Part shown: in pieces, positions 10,642 through 19,077 of the stretch | How positions within the stretch are numbered: position 1 is the stretch's first letter | How the letters are laid out: every line of letters begins with the position of its first letter | NCBI RefSeq assembly: GCF_001050035.1 | Contig: NZ_CVTA01000022.1 | Coordinates: forward strand, 1 to 64,000 | Length of the DNA: 64,000 nt | Source of the DNA: Mycolicibacterium komanii | Lineage (GTDB): Bacteria; Actinomycetota; Actinomycetes; Mycobacteriales; Mycobacteriaceae | Direction: 5' to 3' | Translations under genes and position numbers: made by a program | The notes under the pieces: model-generated | The model's database searches: none | Told to the model about the DNA's origin: nothing | The model's input: only the letters and a program-made list of their open reading frames with translations

Positions 10642-11569
10642 CCCGATGCACCGGCCCCAGCCGGTCGGCGATCTGCTCGACGGCCGACTCGACCTCGGCC
10701 AGCCGGGTCCGCAGCCGTTCGGGCACCCACGCCAACGCGATTCGCGCTGGGGCCCAGTTGGTTTCGTCGATCGGGATCAACTTGAACTCCGGCGGGGAGA
10801 ACATCTTGCCGATGAACGAGTCCGGTGCGTAACTCACCAGCGCGACGAGGTGCCGGTTGAACACCTGGGTGGCCATCTCGAGTTCGCCTCCGCGCTGGTT
10901 CGTCGTCGTGCGGACGATGCGGTGCACACCCCGGCTGTTGAGGCGTCGCGTCAATCCGGCCAGCACGACCGGGTTGGGCCGGGCGAAGTCGATCACGACC
11001 TCCCGGTCGCGCAACTCGTCGATCGCCACCAGGTCCTCGGCGGCCAGCGGATCGTCGAACCGCACCGCGACCGCGCCCTGGTAGCTCGCCACCACCTTGT
11101 GGCGCAGCCGTTTGTCGCTGGCCGGCAGGTGAATCAGGCCGAGTTCGGCCTGTCCGGCGATCAGCTTGGCGGCGACCTCGGTGCCCGACCCCGGAACGCT
11201 GAACTCCGTCGCACCGGGAAGCTCGGTGAGCACCGCCTCGAGTTGGGCGAGGAGGTCGGAGGGCGCATAGGCGGTGGCGCTCAGCCGCAGCGGCGCCGTC
11301 CCCTGCGCGCCCTGCTTCGCGGTGGCCTTGAACTCCTCGACCTGCCGGAGGATCTCGCGGGCCGGGCCGATCAGCCGCTCGCCTAGCGGGCTCAACCGCA
11401 CCTCGTGATACCCGCGCTCGAACAGCGGTCCGCCGAGTTCCTTCTCGAGGAGCTTGATCTGCTTGCTCAGCGGCGGCGGCGTGATCATCAACTTGTCCGC
11501 GGCCCGCTTGAAGTGCAGTTCGTCGGCGACGGCGACGAAGTACCTGAGCCTGGTGAAGTCGATGTCCAT
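10634..11569 (-). CDS. LysR-family transcriptional regulator
   Basis: The 311-residue protein opens with a classical LysR winged-helix domain (RLRYFVAVADELHFKRAADK, then PPPLSKQIKLLEKELGGPLF). A linker helix and a periplasmic-binding-protein-like effector domain follow, with the usual conserved turn (AGQAELGLIH). LysR regulators usually control a divergent or adjacent gene. Here the gene is in the middle of a same-strand block: 65 bases after the CoA-transferase stop and overlapping the helicase start by eight bases. Its target is therefore not obvious; the acyl-CoA genes upstream are candidates. The effector is unknown. Confidence 0.88.
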   Translation of the reverse strand: MDIDFTRLRYFVAVADELHFKRAADKLMITPPPLSKQIKLLEKELGGPLFERGYHEVRLSPLGERLIGPAREILRQVEEFKATAKQGAQGTAPLRLSATAYAPSDLLAQLEAVLTELPGATEFSVPGSGTEVAAKLIAGQAELGLIHLPASDKRLRHKVVASYQGAVAVRFDDPLAAEDLVAIDELRDREVVIDFARPNPVVLAGLTRRLNSRGVHRIVRTTTNQRGGELEMATQVFNRHLVALVSYAPDSFIGKMFSPPEFKLIPIDETNWAPARIALAWVPERLRTRLAEVESAVEQIADRLGPVHRGA

Positions 11570-11634
11570 TCCTGCCGGTCTCGAACGGGGTGGCCGTGCA
11601 CCCCGAATGCTACGAGATCACCGGCGTGTCCCGG

Positions 11635-13977
11635 TCAGACCGCGGCGTCGACGTTCGTCGTCTCGAGCACTCCGCGGGTGTGCAGCGCCTCGATCTCGGT
11701 CGTGTCCAGACCGAGGAGTTCCGCGGCGATCTCGGCGGTCTGCTCACCGATGAGCGGCGCCTGGCGCAACGGCGGATCGGCCACGTGATCGCAGTGGATC
11801 TGCACGTTCTCCATCGTGAACGGGACGTCTCCGTGCGGGTGGAGTTCCTCGCGGAACGACCGGCGCTGCTCGTAGTAGCCCCAGGACGGCAGCTCGTCGG
11901 CATGCATGACGGCACCGGCGGGTACGCCCGCGGCCTGCAGCTTCTCCATCGCCTCGGTCCGCGAATGCCGTGCGGTCCATGTGCGCACGGCGTCGGGGTG
12001 CACCTCCCCGTCGCCGGGCAGGCCGACGACCCACCGCAGCGCCTGCAGGTCGGCGTCGTCGCGCACGGTGATCGCGATCCACTTGTCGTCGCCGGCCGCC
12101 GGGAACAGTCCCCACGGCCCACGGGGTTCCGCATCGGAGCGGGTGTGCCCTGCGCGCTCGAGGGCATCGGCGGCGATTTCGGCGGCGACGTGGCTCAACA
12201 TCACCTCGGCTTGGGCGATACTGGCCGACCCGCCCTCACCGGTGCGCTCGCGACGCAGGAGCAGCGCGATCGCGGACAGGGTGCCGATCCTGGCCGCGAC
12301 GTGGTCCGGGTACACGGTGACGGTGTCGCAGAAGGTGTCCGGTTCGCCCGGATACACCCACTGGTTCGTGAACCCGACCGCGGCCCGCACCAGCGGCCCA
12401 TATCCCAGGCGTTTGGCCCACGGACCGGTGGGGCCGAACGCCGAACTGTCGACCACCACGATGCCGGGGTTGATCCGCCGCAGTGTCGCGTGGTCCATGC
12501 CCAACGCCTCGGCGACACCGGGTTTGAAGTTCGTCAGCACCACGTCGGAGACCCGCGCCAGGCGGTGCGCGAGTTCCCGGCCTTCCTCCGTGCGCAGATC
12601 GAGCCCGATCGAGCGCTTGTTGCGGTGGCCCGCGGCGAACGGCTGAGTCATCGTCGTGAGCTTGCCGACGCGCAGCCCGTCGGGGTGGGCGGAGTGCTCG
12701 ATCTTCACCACGTCGGCGCCCAGATCACCGAAGAGACGGCCGGTGTCGGCGCCGACGACGATGACACCGAGGTCCAGGACCCGGATTCCCTCCAGCGGGC
12801 GACCCTCGCCCTGGCGCTGACGGCTCGCCAACAACGGGGCGGCGGTGAGGCGGCCGGACGGTCCGGGCGCGATGTCCAGTGCGCTCGCCCGGTGTCCGTC
12901 GATCTCGCAGACTCCCACCGGGATCGGGGCCACCACGCCGGGCGCCAACTCGACGTCGCGGAAAAAGCCACGGGCGCTGAAGTGTTCGGCGGTCAAGGCC
13001 TCCGACAGCGTGAGGACGGCCGCCGTCGGCACACCGTGCGCCTGGCCCTGCGACTCCAGTTCCGCGCGGGTCTTGTCGGCGCAGAACCGGGCGATGGCGT
13101 CGAGCAGATGCGGTGAGCGGAAACGCTTTCCGAGCTTGTCGTAGGACGGGTCGGCGAACTCCTCGGGGTTTCCCATCCAGGTGAACATCCCGCGCCACTG
13201 CCGTTTGGCCAGAATGCAGATGCGCACGTGGCCGTCCTTGCAGGGGATGATGGGATAACGCTGGCGTTCGGCGTTCCAGTCGCGTTGCTGCACGCTCACC
13301 GCGACGCCCGCCGACGCGCTGCCCGCGGACCCGAACGGCGGATCGAGCGTCTGCATCGCACCGTCGAGGATCGAGAAGTCGATCAGGTCTCCCTCGCCGG
13401 TACGCAAGCGGTCCAGAAAGACCGCGACCGTCATCACCGCGGCCTGCGCGGCGGCCACGTGGTAGGGCAACTCGGCCGGAGGGACCAGCGGCTCCCGGCC
13501 CGGGATTCCGGACCGGGAAAGTTCGCTGCTCAAGGCGTGGAACACCGGGCCGCTGCCCTGCCAGGTGCGGTAGTCGTTGTCGCGGCCGAAGTCGCTGAGC
13601 GACAGGATCACCAGCGACGGGTGCTGCCTGCGGATCTCACGCACGGCCAGCGTCGCCTCGGCGAGCGAGCCGGGCCGGGTGTTCTCAATCAGAATGTCTG
13701 CGCTACAGAGCTTTTCGGCGAACCCGTCGCGGCCGGCCACGGTTGAGAGATCCAGCTCGACCGTCGCCATGCCGTGCTGGTTGATCGCGGTCTGCACCGC
13801 CACCCCGCCGACGTGCGGACCCACCACGTCGTCCTCGGTGACGGCGCGTATGCGCACGACCGTGACGGTGGCGCCGAGATCGGCGAGCAGGCGGCCGACG
13901 GACGTCATCGGGCCCGAGCTCAGATCGAGGACCCGCGTCCCGGACAGCGGAGGATCGTATGCGGGGGTGTGTGACAC
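11635..13977 (-). CDS. tandem-fused class III (CaiB/BaiF) CoA-transferase with one inactive half
   Basis: The 780-residue protein is two CaiB/BaiF modules in a row. Module 1 starts with GTRVLDLSSGPMTSVGRLLA and module 2 near residue 394 with GIRVLDLGVIVVGADTGRLF. In module 2 the family's catalytic Asp is present as D558 in YPDHVAARIG. The aligned position in module 1 is Tyr (Y172 in LPYHVAAAQA), with the surrounding sequence aligning without gaps. Module 1 is thus predicted to lack CoA-transfer activity and to serve as a structural or substrate-binding partner. Single-module enzymes form interlocked dimers, so the fusion would make an asymmetric pseudo-dimer. It starts four bases after a FadE gene and likely activates or recycles the acyl-CoA handled by the FadE pair. 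Confidence 0.88.
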   Translation of the reverse strand: MSHTPAYDPPLSGTRVLDLSSGPMTSVGRLLADLGATVTVVRIRAVTEDDVVGPHVGGVAVQTAINQHGMATVELDLSTVAGRDGFAEKLCSADILIENTRPGSLAEATLAVREIRRQHPSLVILSLSDFGRDNDYRTWQGSGPVFHALSSELSRSGIPGREPLVPPAELPYHVAAAQAAVMTVAVFLDRLRTGEGDLIDFSILDGAMQTLDPPFGSAGSASAGVAVSVQQRDWNAERQRYPIIPCKDGHVRICILAKRQWRGMFTWMGNPEEFADPSYDKLGKRFRSPHLLDAIARFCADKTRAELESQGQAHGVPTAAVLTLSEALTAEHFSARGFFRDVELAPGVVAPIPVGVCEIDGHRASALDIAPGPSGRLTAAPLLASRQRQGEGRPLEGIRVLDLGVIVVGADTGRLFGDLGADVVKIEHSAHPDGLRVGKLTTMTQPFAAGHRNKRSIGLDLRTEEGRELAHRLARVSDVVLTNFKPGVAEALGMDHATLRRINPGIVVVDSSAFGPTGPWAKRLGYGPLVRAAVGFTNQWVYPGEPDTFCDTVTVYPDHVAARIGTLSAIALLLRRERTGEGGSASIAQAEVMLSHVAAEIAADALERAGHTRSDAEPRGPWGLFPAAGDDKWIAITVRDDADLQALRWVVGLPGDGEVHPDAVRTWTARHSRTEAMEKLQAAGVPAGAVMHADELPSWGYYEQRRSFREELHPHGDVPFTMENVQIHCDHVADPPLRQAPLIGEQTAEIAAELLGLDTTEIEALHTRGVLETTNVDAAV

Positions 13978-13981
13978 CGCG

Positions 13982-15172
13982 TCAGCTCCGGCGGGCCTGA
14001 CGGAACGGGATGTCGCGGTCGGCCTCGGGTTCCTTGGGCAGTCCGAGCACGCGCTCGCCGATGATGTTGCGCTGAATCTGGTCGGTGCCGCCGCCGATCG
14101 ACGTGAAGAACGCGTTGAGCGTCAAGAAGTTGACGTCGTCGGCCACCGGGTTCTCCGGCCCGGCCAACAGGGCCTGCGCGCCGATGATCTGCGTCTTCAT
14201 CGCGGCCTCGGTGTGCAGGATCTTCGACATCGCGAGCTTGCCCAGCGACATGATCGAGCTCGACGTGCCTTGCGACGTACTGGCTTTCGCGCGGGCATTG
14301 TTGAGTTTGTTGAGTTCGCGCATCGCCAGCACCTTGGCCAGCGGGTAACGCACGGCAGGGTCGTCGAGCACGCCGTGTTCGCGGGCGAGCTCGATCAGGC
14401 TGTCGGCCTTACGGCTTCGCGATCCGCGGGCGCTGTCGCCCATGATCGAGCGTTCGTAGGCCAGCGCGGTCTGCAGCGCCCGCCATCCGTTGCCCTCGCC
14501 ACCCAACAGGTATTCGTCGGACACGGTCGCGTCGTTGATGAAGACCTCGTTGAAGTGGGATTCGCCGGTGATCTGCACCAGCGGGCGCACCTCGATGCCG
14601 GGCTGCTTCATCGGCATGATGAACAGGCTCAAGCCCTTGTGCTTGGGCACATCCCAGTCGGTGCGGGCCAGCAGCAGTGCGTAGTCGGCGGTCAGCGCGC
14701 CCGACGTCCACACCTTCTGCCCGTTGACCACCCACTGGTCGCCGTCGCGGACCGCGGTGGTGCGCACGCTGGCGAGGTCGGAGCCGGCGCCCGGCTCGCT
14801 GTAGAGCAGGCAGGTGCGCGACCGCTCGACCAGGAAATCGCGCAGCAGGTCTTCCTTGAGCTTCTCGGTGCCGAGCTTGAGCGCGGTGTTGGCCGGGATG
14901 TTGTACTTGTCCTGCCGCGATCCCGGCGCCTTGATCGCCGAGAACTCCTGACCGATGACGGCTGCCAGGTCGCTCGGATAGCCGCGGCCGAACCATTCGG
15001 TGGGGTAGGTCGGCACCGCGTATCCGGCGTCGAGCACCTTCTCCAGCCACGCGATGCGCTCCGGGGAGGACGCCCACGGGTCGTCGGACTTGGGCAGTGG
15101 AGTCCAGTTGTCGCGCAACCACTCCCGGACTTCGGCGCGAAGTTCGTCGGCGGTGGGAAGCGAAGGAGTCAT
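13982..15172 (-). CDS. acyl-CoA dehydrogenase (FadE), larger subunit type
   Basis: The product, about 396 residues, has the three-part ACAD fold. Seen are LLYSEPGAGSDLASVRTTAV (FAD/substrate loop), GDQWVVNGQKVWTSGA and the C-terminal GGGTDQIQRNIIGERVL. In medium-chain enzymes the catalytic Glu sits in a YEGT-type motif at this last position; here it is GGGT, so the base must lie elsewhere or in the partner. The gene follows a second, shorter FadE gene with overlap of start and stop, a pattern typical of mycobacterial heterotetrameric dehydrogenases such as the ChsE complexes. I chose the ATG behind GAAAGG rather than the GTG three codons upstream. Substrate unknown. Confidence 0.88.
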   Translation of the reverse strand: MTPSLPTADELRAEVREWLRDNWTPLPKSDDPWASSPERIAWLEKVLDAGYAVPTYPTEWFGRGYPSDLAAVIGQEFSAIKAPGSRQDKYNIPANTALKLGTEKLKEDLLRDFLVERSRTCLLYSEPGAGSDLASVRTTAVRDGDQWVVNGQKVWTSGALTADYALLLARTDWDVPKHKGLSLFIMPMKQPGIEVRPLVQITGESHFNEVFINDATVSDEYLLGGEGNGWRALQTALAYERSIMGDSARGSRSRKADSLIELAREHGVLDDPAVRYPLAKVLAMRELNKLNNARAKASTSQGTSSSIMSLGKLAMSKILHTEAAMKTQIIGAQALLAGPENPVADDVNFLTLNAFFTSIGGGTDQIQRNIIGERVLGLPKEPEADRDIPFRQARRS

Positions 15173-15173
15173 A

Positions 15174-16268
15174 TCAGGCACCTTTCGAGACGAGGTAGCG
15201 CTCGCGATGCAGCCGCGGACCGCCGAACAGCTGCAGGCCGGTTCGCGCCCTGCGCAGGAACAGGTGGGCGGGGTGCTCCCAGGTGAATCCGATGCCGCCG
15301 TGCATCTGGATGGCGTTCATCGTGATGGTCTCGTAGGCTTCGGCGCAGGCGAAGCCCGCCAAAGCGACCGCCCCGTCGGATGTCTGGCTGCCGGTGGACT
15401 TCTCGGCGGCGGCGTGCTGGGCCGCCGACGTCGCGTTCTCGACCTCGATCAGCAGATCGGCGGCCATGTGCTTGAGCGCCTGAAAGCTGCCGATCTGGCG
15501 GCCGAACTGGACGCGGGTCTTGAGGTAGTCGATGGTCATGTCGAAGATTCGGCGGGAGCCGCCCACCTGCTCGCCGGCCGAGGCGATGACGGCGTAGTCG
15601 AGGGCCTCCTGTACGGCGTCCCAGCCGGCCGTGCCGAGCCGCCGCGCGGGTGTGCCCGCGAACGTGAACGTCGACAGGCGAACGGTCGGGTCGAAAACGG
15701 TTACCGCCGTGCGGGAGAAGCCTTTCGCGTCGGGTGCCACCTCGAAGACGCCGACACCGTCGGCGGTGCGTGCGACCACGAGCACGACGTCGGCCACCTG
15801 ACCCCAGGTGACGTAGTGCGCGTCGCCGGCAAGGGTGCAGTCGTCGGCCGCCTCGACGTCGACGCCCTCGGCCGTCCACGTGCCGGACCGTCCCGTGATC
15901 GCGACGGTGCCGATCGCGGTGCCGTCGGCGAGCCCCGGCAGCAGCCGCTGCTTGTCTTCGTCGGAGCCTGCGGCCCGCACGAGCGCCACGGTCAGGACCG
16001 CGCTGGAGATGAACGGCGCGGGGAGGAGCGCCGCACCGGTCTCCTCGGCGACGGCCTCGAGCTCGAGGGCTCCGAAGCCGAGACCGCCGAGCCGGTCCTC
16101 GACGAGCATGCCGAGCACACCCTGTTCGGCGAGTTGACGCCACAGATCGCGGTCGAAGCCGTCGTCCGAGGTCATCACCCGGCGCACATCGTCTTCGGTG
16201 CACTTGTCGCTCAGCAACTCGCGGACCGCCGTGCGCAGCTCCGCGCGCTCGGCCACACTGATCGTCAT
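15174..16268 (-). CDS. acyl-CoA dehydrogenase (FadE), smaller partner-subunit type
   Basis: This 364-residue protein is a shorter ACAD-like chain beginning MTISVAERAELRTAVRELLS. It lacks the clear N-terminal substrate loop of full enzymes but keeps the C-terminal helical domain (FGRQIGSFQALKHMAADLLI and NAIQMHGGIGFTWEHPAHLF). Such chains pair with a neighbouring full-length FadE to form alpha2beta2 dehydrogenases in mycobacterial sterol and side-chain catabolism. Its TGA overlaps the region just before the next FadE start, indicating coupled translation. A reasonable ribosome site (GGAGAGG) precedes the ATG. It is the first gene of the FadE-FadE-CoA-transferase run. Confidence 0.87.
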   Translation of the reverse strand: MTISVAERAELRTAVRELLSDKCTEDDVRRVMTSDDGFDRDLWRQLAEQGVLGMLVEDRLGGLGFGALELEAVAEETGAALLPAPFISSAVLTVALVRAAGSDEDKQRLLPGLADGTAIGTVAITGRSGTWTAEGVDVEAADDCTLAGDAHYVTWGQVADVVLVVARTADGVGVFEVAPDAKGFSRTAVTVFDPTVRLSTFTFAGTPARRLGTAGWDAVQEALDYAVIASAGEQVGGSRRIFDMTIDYLKTRVQFGRQIGSFQALKHMAADLLIEVENATSAAQHAAAEKSTGSQTSDGAVALAGFACAEAYETITMNAIQMHGGIGFTWEHPAHLFLRRARTGLQLFGGPRLHRERYLVSKGA

Positions 16269-16379
16269 CCCAACCGCCTCTCCAGCTAGCTGGGACCATC
16301 GTTGGGCTCCGGCGGCCGGGTGTAAATCACGAATCGCGACACCGGCGGGTTTCCGTTTGGGACATGTCGGGTGTGCCCG

Positions 16380-18239
16380 CTACGCCTTCACCCCGATCTT
16401 GAAGATCAGCCGGGAGATGGCGCCGAACGCGCCGCGGCCGCCGATGTAGAGCCGCTTGGTGTCGTAGCCCGCGACGTCCTTCATGGTCTCGGCACCGAAG
16501 CGGGCAGGCGTCTGGCCGTCGACGACCGTGACGTCGGCGCCCAGCAGGGCGTGGCGGACCGCGATCCGCTCCGCGCCTGCCGCGGTGGCGACGAGTTCTC
16601 CGATGGTGCGGCCGCCGCCCGAAGCGGGCACCGCGGCGCACGTGACGCCGTGCTCGTCGAGGAAGCGGTTGAGCCGATCGAGCGTGGCGTCGGCGCCGAC
16701 GGTCAGGCTGAGGTTGCCGAGGTTGACGTCGATGCCGGTGTCGCCGCCCGTGATCAACGGCGCGGCGGGATCCGGTTGCAGGGTTCCGTCGATGGCGCTG
16801 CGCACGGCGGCGCCGAAGGTGCCGGTGTCGGGTTCGTCGGGTGACCGCTCGGGCAGCATCACGCCGGGGTTGAGCAGTCCGGCCGGGTCGAACGCCGCCT
16901 TGATTGAGCGCTGGGCGGCGATCTCCACTCCGGTGAAGCGCTTCGTCATGAACGGGATCTTCTCGGTGCCCACTCCGTGCTCGCCGGTGATGGTGCCGCC
17001 CAGTTTCAGTGCGGCGTCGATGATCTCGTTGTTCGCGGCCTCGAGCGCCGACGCGGCGAGCGGATTGTCCTTGTCGTAGAAGGTCGTCGGGTGCAGGTCT
17101 CCGTCGCCGGCGTGGCCGCACACCGCGATGAACAGCAGCCCGTCCGAGTGGCGCGCCGCGGTGGCCTGGATGGCTGCCTGCATCTCCGGGATGCGGTCGC
17201 GTGGCACTGTCACGTCGCCGATGAAGAACCCCTTGCCGCTCTGCACGACGGAGTCGGGCGCGTGCAGGCGGCCGTACCACAGCTTGGCGCGGTCCTCCTC
17301 GTCTTCTGCGACGCGGACCTCGGTGGCCCGTTCCCTGAGCACCTTCTCGACGATCTGCTGGTCGCGGCGGACCTCGGCGGCGCTGCCGTCGACGTCGATT
17401 AGCACGATCGAGTCCGCGTCGAGCGGATAGCCCGTGTCGTAAAACTGTTGCAGCCCGACGATTCCGTCACGGTCGAGCCATTCGACCGCGGCGGGTACGA
17501 CGCCCGTGGCGATGATCGCGGCGATGGTGTCGGCGGCCTCCTGCGCGGTGGCAAACGCACCCATCAAGCTGTGGGTGACGGCGGCGATCGGGCGCAGCGC
17601 GACCGTCACCTCGGTGACGATGCCGAGCGTCCCTTCGGATCCGATGAGTACACCGAGCAGGTCCGGTCCGTCGTCGTCGGCGCGCAGCGTGAGGGTCGAC
17701 CCGTCGGGCAGCACGACCTCGGCGGCCAGGATGTGGTTGTAGGTCACGCCGTACTTCAACGCGTGTGGCCCGCCCGCGTTCTCGATCAGGTTGCCGCCGA
17801 CGGTGGCCAGGTGTGCGGAGACCGGGTCGGGTGAGAAGCACAGTCCGTGCGGCGCGAGGCGCTCCTGCAGGTCGGAGTTGATGACGCCGGGTTCGACGCG
17901 AGCGCAACGGTTTCCGGTGTCGATGTGAATGATCTTGTTCAGCGCCGACAGGTCGAGCAGCACGCGCCCGGTGGCGGGCATCATTCCGCCGGAGCAGTTC
18001 GACGCTGCGCCGCGCGGAACGACCGCGATGCCGAATTCGGTGGCGATCCGCATGATCGCCGCCACCTCGTCGCGGTTGTGCGGGCGCAGAAGCAGTTCGG
18101 CCACGCCGCCCACTCCCCAGAAGTCGTGGCCACGCGCGGCGAGCGTTGCACCGTCGGTGACGATGTCGGCGTGACCGGCGACGGCCGCGGTGAACCTCTC
18201 GAGTGCGGGCGTGGTGGTTTCGGCGGTGGGAGTGGACAT
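16380..18239 (-). CDS. FAD-linked oxidase, GlcD-like with fused GlcE-like module
   Basis: The ~470 N-terminal residues match GlcD-type FAD-dependent 2-hydroxyacid dehydrogenases: the PCMH FAD-binding fold with VVPRGAASNCSGGMMPATGR and TVGGNLIENAGGPHALKYGV, and the C-terminal oxidase domain with CGHAGDGDLHPT and GTITGEHGVGTEKIPFM. A second, shorter FAD-binding-like module (about residues 470-619, with PASGGGRTIGELVATAAG and DVAGYDTKRLYIGGRGAFG) resembles GlcE. In many bacteria GlcD and GlcE are separate subunits. No GlcF Fe-S subunit is seen nearby. The start is set by AAGGAG seven bases before the ATG of MSTPTAETTT. Substrate is probably glycolate, lactate or another 2-hydroxyacid. Confidence 0.87.
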   Translation of the reverse strand: MSTPTAETTTPALERFTAAVAGHADIVTDGATLAARGHDFWGVGGVAELLLRPHNRDEVAAIMRIATEFGIAVVPRGAASNCSGGMMPATGRVLLDLSALNKIIHIDTGNRCARVEPGVINSDLQERLAPHGLCFSPDPVSAHLATVGGNLIENAGGPHALKYGVTYNHILAAEVVLPDGSTLTLRADDDGPDLLGVLIGSEGTLGIVTEVTVALRPIAAVTHSLMGAFATAQEAADTIAAIIATGVVPAAVEWLDRDGIVGLQQFYDTGYPLDADSIVLIDVDGSAAEVRRDQQIVEKVLRERATEVRVAEDEEDRAKLWYGRLHAPDSVVQSGKGFFIGDVTVPRDRIPEMQAAIQATAARHSDGLLFIAVCGHAGDGDLHPTTFYDKDNPLAASALEAANNEIIDAALKLGGTITGEHGVGTEKIPFMTKRFTGVEIAAQRSIKAAFDPAGLLNPGVMLPERSPDEPDTGTFGAAVRSAIDGTLQPDPAAPLITGGDTGIDVNLGNLSLTVGADATLDRLNRFLDEHGVTCAAVPASGGGRTIGELVATAAGAERIAVRHALLGADVTVVDGQTPARFGAETMKDVAGYDTKRLYIGGRGAFGAISRLIFKIGVKA

Positions 18240-18302
18240 CTCATCGTCTCCTTGGCGGTGCTGACGGATACGACGACTACGTTCCTCGCGGCGGGCGCGA
18301 CT

Positions 18303-18317
18303 GTCAGCCATGCTGAC
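18303..18317. promoter_or_regulatory. inverted repeat upstream of the GlcD-like gene
   Basis: GTCAGC-CAT-GCTGAC is a perfect six-base dyad with a three-base centre, about 64 bases upstream of the oxidase start. It is a candidate operator or promoter element. Nothing identifies the binding protein. Confidence 0.3.
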
Positions 18318-18380
18318 GGCCAACCCTTTTGAGCGGTGGCGGGGGATCGGTATGGGGGCTACCTGCAACCCGGGCCGCCG

Positions 18381-18812
18381 CTACTGCGTTCGGCTCTGGC
18401 CTTCGCGGCCGTCGACCAGGCTGTCGAGGCCTCGCTGCCATCTGGCGGAGCGAATGCGATTGCAGACGGCGCGGGTGACGAGCAGAACCGTCACCGCCGC
18501 CGCGACAACAGCGAGCAGGACGAGTGAGCCGGCCGTCACCGCTTCGATCGCAGCACCGGAGGTTGCCCGCTTGGAGTCGAACAGCGCGGTGCCAACCGCG
18601 CCGGCGATCGGCACGGCGATCAGCGACACGGCAACGGCCAGGGTCAGAATCATGGCCTCGACCCGGTCCACCGAGCGGACGAGGGGGTCGCGCCCCTTCA
18701 GGCGCACCAGCACAGGTACGCGAGGTAGGTGCAGGGTGAAAGTGGCCCATTCCTGCTTGTCAGCCCGCTGGACGGCGGTCCTGCGCTGATCGTGGCCACC
18801 CTGGCGTTGCAC
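18381..18812 (-). CDS. Rv1733c-family transmembrane protein with the extracytoplasmic loop missing
   Basis: The start is a GTG after a strong GAGGAG site. The 143-residue product has a polar N terminus, then GRDPLVRSVDRVEAMILTLA with a first membrane helix running to GTALFDSKRA. A second helix starts about ten residues later and ends LTRA-like in LLVTRAVCNRIRSARWQRGL. These two blocks match the two ends of the mycobacterial Rv1733c family (NPLVRGTDRLEAVV..., GTAVQDSR, ...RNASWQHDIDSL in my memory of the M. tuberculosis protein). The family's ~80-residue external loop between the helices is absent here. Function of the family is unknown; in M. tuberculosis Rv1733c belongs to the DosR dormancy regulon. 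It is divergent from the FNT channel gene. Confidence 0.72.
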   Translation of the reverse strand: MQRQGGHDQRRTAVQRADKQEWATFTLHLPRVPVLVRLKGRDPLVRSVDRVEAMILTLAVAVSLIAVPIAGAVGTALFDSKRATSGAAIEAVTAGSLVLLAVVAAAVTVLLVTRAVCNRIRSARWQRGLDSLVDGREGQSRTQ

Positions 18813-19077
18813 CGCGATCTCCTCTCGCTGCCTGCGATTGCGTGTGTTTCTCCAATGGTGAACCCGATCGCCGGTGAGGGGTTTGCCGATGCTCGACAAC
18901 ATCGAGGGCACCCGTTGTAGCCGGTCCACAATGTTGGTCGTCGGGCCGTTTTTGCGCGTGAGGCTGTGCGAAACGGCATTGAATGACCCTCGACGCAAAA
19001 ACCGGCCACCGGCGACGCTCTGCTTCGGCGCAGCACAAGCCGGGTACCCCGGACCGTCACGGAATCGGAGGACCCAC

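Noticed and set aside
11590..13116. Long plus-strand open frame opposite the CoA-transferase
   Set aside because: No recognizable domain and typical antisense composition; the minus strand has clear CaiB/BaiF motifs in both modules.
18813..19077. DosR box between the Rv1733c-like and FNT genes
   Set aside because: I looked for the GGGACT-N-AGTCCC type dyad because Rv1733c is in the DosR regulon in M. tuberculosis, but no convincing match was found.
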